A DNA stretch of 60,868 nt from an uncultured Prevotellaceae bacterium. GTDB taxonomy: Bacteria; Bacteroidota; Bacteroidia; Bacteroidales; Bacteroidaceae. Position 1 is the stretch's first letter. Every line of letters begins with the position of its first letter. Positions 23,917 through 32,301 of this stretch are shown in pieces. The stretch lies in assembly GCA_902778535.1 (NCBI GenBank), contig CACYYG010000018.1:1-60868 (forward strand), in the 5' to 3' direction. The notes under the pieces were generated by a model. It saw nothing but the letters and a program-made list of their open reading frames with translations. It searched no databases and was not told the DNA's origin. The translations under genes were made by a program, and so were the position numbers.

Positions 23917-26132
23917 CCCAGACGCTCAACCTTAGTGTCGATGCCGTAGGCAACACGCTGGCCCTGCTTGAAGAGGGCTGCACCATTCCCTTCATCTCAC
24001 GTTACCGTAAGGAGCGCACAGGCGCCTTGGATGAGGTGCAGATAGCCGCCATCAACGACGAGAACGAGCGCCTGAAGGAGATTGCGAAGCGCAAGGAGAC
24101 GGTAGTAAAGACCATCACCGACCAGGAGAAGATGACGCCCGAGCTGGAGAAACGCATCGCCGACTGCTGGGATGCCACCGAACTGGAGGACATCTACCTG
24201 CCCTTCAAGCCGCGCCGCCGCACCCGCGCCCAAGTGGCACGCGAAGCCGGTCTGGAGCCCTTGGCGCAGCTCATCCTCCTGCAGCGCGAACAGAACATCG
24301 AGCAGGCCGCACGCCGTTTCGTAAGTGGCGACTCTGTCGCCACCACCGCCGCCGCCATCAAGGGCGCGCAGGACATCATCGCCGAGACCATCAGCGAGGA
24401 CGAGCGCTCGCGCCAGCAGTTGCGCGGCAGCTACCGTCGCACCGCCATCATCTCTTCCAAAGTGGTGAAGAGCAAGCAGGACACCGACGAAGCTGCGAAA
24501 TACAGCGACTACTTCGACTGGCGCGAGCCGCTGAAACGCTGCTCCAGCCATCGGCTCTTGGCCATGCGTCGCGGTGAGGCCGAGGGCATCCTGCGCATCA
24601 GCATCGACCCTATTGACGACGACGAGTGCATCGAGCGACTGCAGCGCCAATGGGTGAGAGGATGGAATGTGGAAAGTGGAAGGAGGAAGGATACATGCCA
24701 GCAGTTGGTGGCAGAGGCTGCTGAGGATGCCTACAAGCGCCTGCTGAAACCTTCGATAGAGACAGAGTTTAACAACCTGAGCAAGGAACAGGCCGACGAC
24801 GAAGCCATCCGCGTCTTTGCCGAGAACCTGCGCCAGCTGCTGCTCGGCGCTCCCTTGGGGCAGAAGCGCGTGATGGGCATCGACCCGGGCTTCCGCACAG
24901 GATGCAAGGTGGTCTGCTTAGACGAGCAGGGCAATCTGCTGCATCACGAAGCCATCTTTCCTCATCCGCCCGTCAACCGCCGCATGCACGCCATGATGCA
25001 CGTGCAGCAGATGATCAGCGACTACCATATTGAGGCCATCGCCATCGGTAACGGCACTGCCAGCCGCGAGACGCGCAGCTTCATAGAAGAAACCGTAGCA
25101 GCCCCTCTTTCGTCCCCCGAGGGGGACACAATAGTCCATACCCAGAAAACAAATGAAGCCCCCTCGGGGGCCGTAGGGGGGGCTTTGAGGAGCGTTTCCA
25201 TTTTCGTCGTCTCCGAAGACGGCGCCTCGGTCTATTCAGCCTCGAAGGTGGCCCGCGACGAATTCCCCGACGAGGACGTCACTGTGCGTGGCGCCGTCAG
25301 CATAGGCCGACGCCTGATGGACCCGCTGGCCGAACTGGTGAAGATTGACCCGAAGAGCATCGGCGTGGGACAGTATCAGCACGACGTGGACCAAGGGAAG
25401 CTGAAGCACCAGCTCGACCAGACCGTCGAGAGCTGCGTCAACATGGTGGGCGTCAACCTGAACACGGCTTCGTCGCATCTGCTGCAATATGTCAGCGGCC
25501 TTGGTCCTGCGCTGGCGAAGAACATTGTGGACTACCGCCGTGAGCATGGCGCTTTCACCAGCCGTGCCCAGCTGAAGAAGGTGCCGCGACTGGGTCCTGC
25601 CGCCTACCAGCAATGTGCCGGCTTTCTGCGCATTCCTGGCGCAAAGAACCCGTTAGACAACAGCGCCGTGCATCCAGAAAGCTATGACATCGTGGAACAG
25701 ATGGCCAAAGATCAGGGTTGTACCGTGAAGGACCTCATCGGGCAGAAAGACTTACGCGCACGTGTAAATATAAAAATGTATGCAAAGGGCGACGTCGGCC
25801 TGCCCACGCTGACCGACATCATGCACGAACTGGAGAAGCCCGGCCGCGACCCGCGCGAGCAGATAGAGGAGTTTGAGTTCGACAGCCGCGTGCAGACGAT
25901 GGACGATCTCGAGGAGGGCATGATCCTGCCCGGCATCGTGACGAACATCACCAACTTCGGCGCCTTCGTCGACATCGGCGTACATCAGGACGGCCTCGTG
26001 CATATCTCCCAAATGGCCAACCGCCGCATCGCACATCCCACCGACGTGGTGAAGCTGCACCAGCACGTCACCGTAAAAGTCCTCGAGGTAGATCACCGTC
26101 GCCACCGCATCTCCCTCTCGATGAAACTATAG
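23886..26132 (+). CDS. tex: Tex-family RNA-binding transcription accessory protein
   Basis: 748 residues covering the Tex architecture: N-terminal helical domain (IPFISRYRKERTGALDE), YqgF/RNase H-like fold (MGIDPGFRTGCKV), two helix-hairpin-helix segments (VNLNTASSHLLQYVSGLGP; FTSRAQLKKVPRLG) and a C-terminal S1 domain (GMILPGIVTNITNFGAFVDI). Tex binds RNA and affects transcription and toxin gene expression in several bacteria. Two insertions interrupt it: a family A peptide at about 405-433 within the YqgF domain (after SRETRSFIEETV), and a short WNVESGRRKDTC segment near residue 260 encoded by GGAAAGTGGAAGG-type repeats. Both keep the frame. Confidence 0.93.
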   Translation: MAQSIFAKLIAQTLNLSVDAVGNTLALLEEGCTIPFISRYRKERTGALDEVQIAAINDENERLKEIAKRKETVVKTITDQEKMTPELEKRIADCWDATELEDIYLPFKPRRRTRAQVAREAGLEPLAQLILLQREQNIEQAARRFVSGDSVATTAAAIKGAQDIIAETISEDERSRQQLRGSYRRTAIISSKVVKSKQDTDEAAKYSDYFDWREPLKRCSSHRLLAMRRGEAEGILRISIDPIDDDECIERLQRQWVRGWNVESGRRKDTCQQLVAEAAEDAYKRLLKPSIETEFNNLSKEQADDEAIRVFAENLRQLLLGAPLGQKRVMGIDPGFRTGCKVVCLDEQGNLLHHEAIFPHPPVNRRMHAMMHVQQMISDYHIEAIAIGNGTASRETRSFIEETVAAPLSSPEGDTIVHTQKTNEAPSGAVGGALRSVSIFVVSEDGASVYSASKVARDEFPDEDVTVRGAVSIGRRLMDPLAELVKIDPKSIGVGQYQHDVDQGKLKHQLDQTVESCVNMVGVNLNTASSHLLQYVSGLGPALAKNIVDYRREHGAFTSRAQLKKVPRLGPAAYQQCAGFLRIPGAKNPLDNSAVHPESYDIVEQMAKDQGCTVKDLIGQKDLRARVNIKMYAKGDVGLPTLTDIMHELEKPGRDPREQIEEFEFDSRVQTMDDLEEGMILPGIVTNITNFGAFVDIGVHQDGLVHISQMANRRIAHPTDVVKLHQHVTVKVLEVDHRRHRISLSMKL
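24652..24692 (+). repeat. Short GTGGAA-type repeat inside tex
   Basis: Tandem variants of GAAAGTG/GAAGGAG encode a segment not expected in Tex just before the conserved QQLVAEA-EDAYKRLLKPS block. Too short to be sure it is a dispersed element. Confidence 0.35.
25100..25183 (+). repeat. Family A in-frame palindromic element (tex copy)
   Basis: 84 bp encoding [20 protein letters not shown] then PSGAVGGA. It has the same orientation relative to the gene as the four minus-strand copies. Inserted inside the YqgF fold. Confidence 0.9.
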
Positions 26133-26158
26133 TATTAAAATACCGAAAACCTATAACC

Positions 26159-27973
26159 ATGAAACAACTATTATTAACAGCCTTAATGGCTTTTGTTTGT
26201 CTGCTGACGAAAGCAGCAGACGAGCGGGAACTGCCGCTGATTCAGAACGTGCAGGCCTATGAGAGCATGTCGCTCAACGGCGAGTGGAACTACATCGTAG
26301 ACGTGCAGGAAGAGGGCTACTACGACTACCGCATGAATCCGACGCGCTGGGGATTCTTCCAGAACGCGAAGCCGCAGCGGCCTGAGGATCTCATCGAGTA
26401 CGACTTCGACAAGTCACCCACGATGCGGATTCCCTCCGACTGGAACACGCAGGACGAGAAGCTGTTCTTCTACGAAGGAACGGTGTGGTTTAAGAAGAGC
26501 TTTCAGGCCGTGCCTACGAAGGACTACCGCACGCTGCTCTATTTCGGCGCTGTGAACTACGACTGCCACGTCTACGTGAACACCCGCCATGTGGGCCATC
26601 ACATCGGAGGCTTCACGGCTTTCAACTACGACATCAGCGACCTGTTGCGCGAGGGCGAGAATACTGTCATTGTGAAGGTAGACAACAAACGCCATGCCGA
26701 GGATGTGCCCACGCAGATCTTCGACTGGTGGAACTATGGCGGCATCACAAGAGACGTGAAGCTGGTGAAGGTGGCACCCGTGTATATGGAGGACTACAGC
26801 CTGCAGCTGCAGAAGGCCGACGCCAAGGCCAAGACACGTGAGATTAGCTTCTCAGCCCGTCTGAACAAAGCCGAGGCAGGCCACAAGGTCGTGGTCAGCA
26901 TCCCTGAGCTGAAGCTCGAGCAGCAACTCACCACCGATGCCGAGGGCAAGGTCAGCGCCACCCTCAAGGTCAGTGCCAAGAAGCTGCAGCTCTGGAGCCC
27001 CGGCAATCCCAAGCTCTATCAGGTGCAATTGTCGCTCGACACGAGCACCTACACCGATGCCATCGGCTTCCGCACCATCGAGACACGCGGCAAGCAGATT
27101 TTGCTCAACGGCGAGCCCATCTTCCTAAAGGGCATCTCCATTCACAACGAGAAACCCTACGGAGGAGGCCGCGCCAACACAGCCGACGATGCCCGTACGC
27201 TGCTGTCGTGGGCAAAGGAGCTGGGCTGCAACTTCGTGCGTCTGGCACACTATCCCCACCACGAGGAGATGGTGCGCGAGGCTGAGAAGATGGGCATCCT
27301 CGTCTGGAGTGAGATTCCCGTCTACTGGACCATCGCCTGGACCAATCCGAAAACCTACGAGAACGCTCAGCACCAGTTGCGCGATATGATTGCCCGCGAC
27401 CACAACCGCGCCAACGTCATCATCTGGAGCATCGCCAATGAGACGCCGCACTCCAAGGAGCGCGACACCTTCCTCGGCAATCTGGCCAAGTATGCCCGCA
27501 CGCTCGACAGCACCCGCCTCATCTCGATGGCCATGGAGGTGACAGGTGCCTCCAACTATGTCAACCGTCTGAACGACAACATGAACGAGTTTGTCGACGT
27601 GGTGAGCTTCAACCAGTACATCGGCTGGTATCGTGATGTCAATGATGCGCCGAAGATGCGGTGGGAGATACCTTACGACAAGCCCGTCATCATCAGCGAG
27701 TTTGGCGGCGGCGCCCGCTACGGCCTGCATGGAGCGAAGAACCAGCGCTGGACGGAGGAATTCCAGGAGGACCTTTATATCGAGAATCTCGCCATGATTG
27801 ACAAGATTGAGGGTCTTGCCGGCACCACGCCTTGGATCCTGAAGGACTTCCGCTCTCCCCGCCGCGTGCTGCCCGGCGTCCAGGACTACTACAACCGCAA
27901 GGGCCTCGTCAGCGACAACGGCGAGAAGAAGAAAGCCTTCTTCGTGCTGAAGCAATGGTATGAGAATAAATAA
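26159..27973 (+). CDS. GH2 beta-glucuronidase, secreted
   Basis: 604 residues with a signal peptide (MKQLLLTALMAFVCLLTKAA). The three GH2 domains are a jelly-roll with DWNTQDEKLFFYEGTVWF, an immunoglobulin-like domain, and a TIM barrel from about residue 310. The acid/base is E428 in WSIANETP and the nucleophile E514 in VIISEFGGG. N579-R-K581 near the end matches the N-x-K carboxylate-binding motif that separates beta-glucuronidases from beta-galactosidases. Probably periplasmic, releasing glucuronic acid from plant or host glycans. It starts 26 bp after tex and is probably cotranscribed with it. Confidence 0.88.
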   Translation: MKQLLLTALMAFVCLLTKAADERELPLIQNVQAYESMSLNGEWNYIVDVQEEGYYDYRMNPTRWGFFQNAKPQRPEDLIEYDFDKSPTMRIPSDWNTQDEKLFFYEGTVWFKKSFQAVPTKDYRTLLYFGAVNYDCHVYVNTRHVGHHIGGFTAFNYDISDLLREGENTVIVKVDNKRHAEDVPTQIFDWWNYGGITRDVKLVKVAPVYMEDYSLQLQKADAKAKTREISFSARLNKAEAGHKVVVSIPELKLEQQLTTDAEGKVSATLKVSAKKLQLWSPGNPKLYQVQLSLDTSTYTDAIGFRTIETRGKQILLNGEPIFLKGISIHNEKPYGGGRANTADDARTLLSWAKELGCNFVRLAHYPHHEEMVREAEKMGILVWSEIPVYWTIAWTNPKTYENAQHQLRDMIARDHNRANVIIWSIANETPHSKERDTFLGNLAKYARTLDSTRLISMAMEVTGASNYVNRLNDNMNEFVDVVSFNQYIGWYRDVNDAPKMRWEIPYDKPVIISEFGGGARYGLHGAKNQRWTEEFQEDLYIENLAMIDKIEGLAGTTPWILKDFRSPRRVLPGVQDYYNRKGLVSDNGEKKKAFFVLKQWYENK

Positions 27974-28048
27974 TGTCATGTTATCAGCGTGCCCGGTAAG
28001 TTGCTAATGATTAACCAATAATCTTCAGAACTAAACCATATAACTAAT

Positions 28049-28936
28049 ATGAATAGACTATCACAATTATTTGTGGCCACCATGATGATGGTGATCATGA
28101 TGGGGTTGGGAGCCTGTGAGAAGGCTGTCCTCGATGAACAGCAGGAAAAGAAACCTGTAGAGGGCAATGTCATTATTCGCGCATCGCTCTATCATATCGT
28201 TCCCTTTGAGACACGTGACGTGCAAAGTGTGGCTGACTTCAGCACTAGTCTGCAGTTTGTGCTTTTCCAGAATGGCACGAAGGTGAAATCTGTCACGCAG
28301 AAGAAGACTGACGACAACTACGGTGAGGTAGGCCTCACGCTGACTGCCGGCACCTATCAGCTTTTGGTGCTGGCGCACAGCAGTACGGGCAATCCCTCCG
28401 TTTCTAACCCTGAATTCATCCAGTTTACTAACAGCATCGGCTTCTCTGACACGTTCTTTTATTACGGCGACATAGAGGTGACCGGAGAGCAAACCACGTA
28501 TGACATACGTCTGCAGCGTGCCACATCGATGGTGCGTGTCATCATTCAGGACGCTATACCGTCGGAGGTGAAGACCATCCGCCTCTTCTACACTGGTGAG
28601 TCGGGCGTGTTCAATGCTGTCACGGGAATGGGCGGTACGGTCAATTCGCAGCAGAGCATCATCTATAATGTGGAAGGACAGACAGCTCCGCTGACACTCT
28701 GCGCCTACACTTTCCTTCGCGATGAGACAGGTAGTCTGAACATGACGATAAGTGCCCGCGATGCAAACAATACTGTGAAGTATGAGAAAGAGCTGGCCGA
28801 TATTCCCATGAAGAACCACATGGTGACGGAATATAGCGGCAAACTGTTCTCAGAGTCGGGCAATAAAAGTGACGATGTGCAGTTTTTGCTTACGGCTGAA
28901 ACTGACTGGCAGATTTATCAGAGGCACGATTATTGA
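28049..28936 (+). CDS. FimB/Mfa2-like fimbrial anchor lipoprotein
   Basis: 295 residues with lipobox LGAC near residue 23. The pattern of an N-terminal beta-sandwich (FETRDVQSVADFSTSLQF, LTLTAGTYQLLVLAH) followed by a second one (RLQRATSMVRVIIQDAIP) matches Mfa2/FimB fimbrial anchor subunits of Bacteroidales, which cap and tether fimbriae to the outer membrane. No major fimbrillin gene is next to it. Its 3' end overlaps rlmD (opposite strand) by 7 bp. Confidence 0.7.
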   Translation: MNRLSQLFVATMMMVIMMGLGACEKAVLDEQQEKKPVEGNVIIRASLYHIVPFETRDVQSVADFSTSLQFVLFQNGTKVKSVTQKKTDDNYGEVGLTLTAGTYQLLVLAHSSTGNPSVSNPEFIQFTNSIGFSDTFFYYGDIEVTGEQTTYDIRLQRATSMVRVIIQDAIPSEVKTIRLFYTGESGVFNAVTGMGGTVNSQQSIIYNVEGQTAPLTLCAYTFLRDETGSLNMTISARDANNTVKYEKELADIPMKNHMVTEYSGKLFSESGNKSDDVQFLLTAETDWQIYQRHDY

Positions 28937-30471
28937 GGAGTAGACTCCCTCCTCACCAGCAGTACGACATTCTCTACGTGTGGCGTGTGGGGGAACATGT
29001 CGACAGGCTGAACGGCGGCGACGCGATAATCGGAGTCCATGTCGTGCAGGTCGCGGGCCTGTGTGGCTGGGTTACAGCTGACGTAGACGATGCGCTGGGG
29101 TGCGGCGCGCAGGATGGTCTTCACCACGTCGGGATGCATGCCGGCGCGTGGCGGGTCGGTGATGATGACATCGGGACGGCCGTGACGGGCGATGAAGTCG
29201 TCGGTGAGAATGTCCTTCATGTCGCCGGCAAAGAAGAGCGTGTTGCCGATGCCGTTCAGCTCTGAATTGATTTTGGCATCCTCGATGGCCTCGGGAACAT
29301 ATTCTATGCCGATGACCTGGCGTGCCTGCCGGGCCACAAAGTTGGCGATGGTGCCCGTGCCGGTGTAGAGGTCGTAAATAAGAGGTGAGGGAAAAGCCCC
29401 CTCTACGGCCCCCGAGGGGGCTTCATTTGACTTAAATGCTGGCTTGCCAGCATTAGTGTCCCCCTCGGGGGACGACAGGGGGGCTAATGCCATCTCGCGG
29501 GCTACGCTGTAGAGATGGTAGGCCTGCTCGGTGTTCGTCTGGTAGAAGGACTTGGGGCCGACCTTGAACTTCAGGTCTTCCATGAGCTCGAAGATGTGGT
29601 CCTTACCCTTAAACAGCAGCACGTCCTGGTCGCCGATGGTGTCGTTGCATTTCTGATTGTCGAGATACATCAGCGACGTTATTTGCGGGAACGTGTCGGC
29701 TACGTGCTGCAACAGTGCCATGGCTTCCTGCTCGCCGCCCGTCGCGTCGTAGTGGAACTGGATAATCACCATCAGTTCGCCGCTGGCGCTGTTGCGGATG
29801 ATGATGTCGCGCAGCAATCCCACCTGCTGACGTAGGTCGAAGAACGTGATGCCGTGCTGTATGGCGTAGTCGCGGATGTCGTTGCGAATCGTGTTGTGCA
29901 GGTCGTCCATGAGCCAGCATTTCTCAATGGGCAGAATCTTGTCGAAGGCGCCAGTAATGTGGAAGCCGATGGCGGGCACATCCTTGGCTCCCGCTCCTTG
30001 GGATGGGGCAGGGGGGAGGTTTTCCATCTCTTCCTTTGTTATCCACCGCTTGTTGGCGCAGCCGAAGTCGAGCTTGTTGCGGTATTCCGTGGTCTTGACC
30101 GAGCCGAGGATGGGGCGAAACTCAGGCAACTCAATCTTGCCGATGCGTGAGAGCTGATCGTACACCTGCTGCTGCTTGAAGCGCAACTGCTCTTCGTAGG
30201 GCAGGTTCTGCCACTTGCAGCCGCCGCATACGCCGAAATGCTGACAGAAGGGCACTGCGCGCACCTCGCTCTGTTTGATGAAGCGCACCACCTCGCCCTC
30301 GGCAAAGGAATGTTTCTTGCGGCGAAGCTGCACATCGCACACGTCGCCCGGCACGCACCAGGGCACGAATACCACGAGGTCGTTCCAATGGAACAGGCAT
30401 TTGCCTTCAGCGGCGACGGCTTCTATCATCACGCCCTCCAACAATGGAAGGGGCTTCTTACTTCTTCCCAT
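28930..30471 (-). CDS. rlmD: 23S rRNA m5U methyltransferase RlmD (RumA family)
   Basis: 513 residues. An N-terminal TRAM domain (LEGVMIEAVAAEGKCL) is followed by the Fe-S cysteines of CQHFGVCGGCKWQNL, the SAM motif YDLYTGTGTIANF, and catalytic Cys in VYVSCNPATQARD. The protein methylates U1939 (or U747) of 23S rRNA; paralogues cannot be told apart here. Two repeat-derived insertions are in frame: residues 151-162 (LPPAPSQGAGA, family C) and 330-358 ([19 protein letters not shown] to SGAVEGA, family A) just before the SAM motif. Longer than the usual 430-470 residues for this reason. Confidence 0.93.
   Translation of the reverse strand: MGRSKKPLPLLEGVMIEAVAAEGKCLFHWNDLVVFVPWCVPGDVCDVQLRRKKHSFAEGEVVRFIKQSEVRAVPFCQHFGVCGGCKWQNLPYEEQLRFKQQQVYDQLSRIGKIELPEFRPILGSVKTTEYRNKLDFGCANKRWITKEEMENLPPAPSQGAGAKDVPAIGFHITGAFDKILPIEKCWLMDDLHNTIRNDIRDYAIQHGITFFDLRQQVGLLRDIIIRNSASGELMVIIQFHYDATGGEQEAMALLQHVADTFPQITSLMYLDNQKCNDTIGDQDVLLFKGKDHIFELMEDLKFKVGPKSFYQTNTEQAYHLYSVAREMALAPLSSPEGDTNAGKPAFKSNEAPSGAVEGAFPSPLIYDLYTGTGTIANFVARQARQVIGIEYVPEAIEDAKINSELNGIGNTLFFAGDMKDILTDDFIARHGRPDVIITDPPRAGMHPDVVKTILRAAPQRIVYVSCNPATQARDLHDMDSDYRVAAVQPVDMFPHTPHVENVVLLVRRESTPQ
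29396..29484 (-). repeat. Family A in-frame palindromic element (rlmD copy)
   Basis: 89 bp, long subfamily. The centre holds CTGGCTTGCCAG, itself a palindrome, between the two GC-rich stems. Closest to the uvrA copy (38350-38438). Confidence 0.9.
29987..30020 (-). repeat. Family C repeat inside rlmD
   Basis: CCTCCCCCCTGCCCCATCCC followed by AAGGAGCGGGAGCC on the coding strand, giving LPPAPSQGAGAK. Related to the intergenic copy at 11421-11465. Confidence 0.65.
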
Positions 30472-30476
30472 ATTTT

Positions 30477-30632
30477 CGACAACGAATTATACGAATTATA
30501 CGAATAAAAGAAATTAGCGGTTGATAACAACGAGTTGACGAAAAAAACGAATTGCTGCGCTATTCGTGAAATGGTAAACGAAGACTGTTGCCAGTGCGCC
30601 GCAATTCGTTTTGTTCGCTAAATTCGTTGTCG
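30477..30632. repeat. 156-bp nested inverted repeat
   Basis: Outer arms CGACAACGAATT (30477-30488) and AATTCGTTGTCG (30621-30632) are perfect complements. Inner arms AAAACGAATTGC (30544-30555) and GCAATTCGTTTT (30601-30612) are also perfect. ACGAATTAT repeats follow the left arm. No ORF. It lies between rlmD and the acyl-CoA ligase gene and may also end transcription. Confidence 0.7.
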
Positions 30633-30637
30633 TGAAA

Positions 30638-32299
30638 TTATTTGTACAAGTAGCGTTTGATGCTCTTTTTCGGTGTCTTGGCAAACTCCTCGTCGTAAAT
30701 CTCTATCTCGCTGATTTTCTCGTAGGCGGGCAGCATTTGGTTGAGCCCGTTGCGGTTCTGCTCCATGATGCCCTCCAGGTCTTCGTGTGTGAAGCCCAGA
30801 TTCCTGGCCTCGTCAAGGTCGGGATGAACGAGTGCGACGAGCTTCTGGTCGCGCTGCACCACGATGCTCTCTACGACAAGTGTCATTGAGTTGAGCTTGT
30901 CCTCAATTTCCTCGGGATAGATGTTCTGTCCGCTGGCGCCGAGGAGCATGTTTTTCGAGCGTCCGTTGATGAACACGTTGCCGTCTTCGTCCATCGTGCC
31001 GAGGTCGCCGGTGTGATACCATCCGTCCTTGTCGAGGGTCTCGCGAGTGGCTTCTTCGTTCTTGTAATAGCCCAGCATGACGTTGAGTCCGCGTGTGAGA
31101 ATCTCGCCGGGAATGTTCTCGGGGTCGGGCGAGTCGATGCGTACCTCCATGTTCTTCGCAGCCTTGCCGCAGGAGCCTGGCACGAAGAGGCGCCAGTCCT
31201 CATAGCAGATGATGGGCGCACACTCGGTGGCGCCGTAGCCCACGGTGTAGGGGAAGCCTATCTGCTGCAGGAACGTCTCCACCTCCTGATTGAAGGCGGC
31301 ACCGCCGATGATGATTTCGAAGAACTGTCCGCCGAAGGCCTTCTTCACCTCCTCGCAGATGCGCTCGCGCACCTTCTGCGCAATGACGGGCATCTGCAGC
31401 AGCAGGCGCATGCGTGGTGTCTGAATCTTGGGGAACACCTTTTTGCGTATGATTTTCTCGATGACCAGCGGCACGGCAATGATGATGCCGGGCTTGATGT
31501 CGGCGAAGGCCTGCGCAATGATGGCGGGCGAGGGCACGCGGTTGAGATAGTAGACATGGCATCCCTTGATGAACTCATAGCTGAACTCGAAGGCCATGCC
31601 GTACATGTGTGCCATGGGCAGGATGGAGATGACGCTGCAGCCGGTCTTCAGGTTGTCGCCCATGGCCTTGCAGGCGAAGTCGAAGTTCGACCACAGTGCG
31701 CGGTAGGGTATCATCACACCCTTGGAGAAGCCTGTCGTACCGCTGGTGTAGTTGATGAGGGCCAGCTCGTCGGGGCTCTGCTCGTGGTAGTAGCTGACGT
31801 GCTCCTTTCGGAAATACTTGGGAAACTTCTTGCCGTAGAGCTCGTTGAGGTGCTCGCGTGCATAGGTCAGCTTGTCGGTGCGTGAGAGCAGCAGCGAGTA
31901 GTCGCTGTTGCGGACGATGCCTTCCAGGTGGGGCATCTGCATGGGGTCAACCGAGCCGCAGACGTGGTCGCCGGCGAAGAGCAGCTTGGCGTCGCTGTGG
32001 TTTACGATGTTGTGTATCTGGTCTGCAGTGAACTCGTGCAGGATGGGCACGGCGATGGCACCGTAGGTGATGGTGGCCAGGAACGCCACCGTCCACTGGC
32101 TGCTGTTGCGTCCGCAAAGGGCTATTTTGTCGCCCTTCACCACGCCGCTGTTTTCAAAGAGGATGTGTACCTTCTCTATCTTGCGAGCCACGTCGTGATA
32201 TTGCAGTGTCTGCCCTTTATAGTCGGTGAGGGCATCCATATCCCAATGGTCGATAATGCTTTTCTCGATCAGGGCATTATAGCTAGGTATTTCTTTCAT
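30638..32299 (-). CDS. AMP-forming long-chain acyl-CoA ligase, paralogue 1
   Basis: 553 residues from MKEIPSYNALIEKS. Adenylate-forming enzyme motifs: INYTSGTTGFSKGVM (P-loop), TVGYGATECAPI, YHTGDLGTMDEDG, and the catalytic Lys near the end, TPKKSIKRYLYK. It activates fatty acids with ATP and CoA at the inner membrane. About 60% identical by eye to the next gene upstream, from which it is separated by 2 bp, so this is a tandem duplication within one operon. Sequence identical in layout but different in residues of the acyl tunnel suggests different chain-length preferences (inference). Confidence 0.9.
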   Translation of the reverse strand: MKEIPSYNALIEKSIIDHWDMDALTDYKGQTLQYHDVARKIEKVHILFENSGVVKGDKIALCGRNSSQWTVAFLATITYGAIAVPILHEFTADQIHNIVNHSDAKLLFAGDHVCGSVDPMQMPHLEGIVRNSDYSLLLSRTDKLTYAREHLNELYGKKFPKYFRKEHVSYYHEQSPDELALINYTSGTTGFSKGVMIPYRALWSNFDFACKAMGDNLKTGCSVISILPMAHMYGMAFEFSYEFIKGCHVYYLNRVPSPAIIAQAFADIKPGIIIAVPLVIEKIIRKKVFPKIQTPRMRLLLQMPVIAQKVRERICEEVKKAFGGQFFEIIIGGAAFNQEVETFLQQIGFPYTVGYGATECAPIICYEDWRLFVPGSCGKAAKNMEVRIDSPDPENIPGEILTRGLNVMLGYYKNEEATRETLDKDGWYHTGDLGTMDEDGNVFINGRSKNMLLGASGQNIYPEEIEDKLNSMTLVVESIVVQRDQKLVALVHPDLDEARNLGFTHEDLEGIMEQNRNGLNQMLPAYEKISEIEIYDEEFAKTPKKSIKRYLYK

Positions 32300-32301
32300 A
32301 G

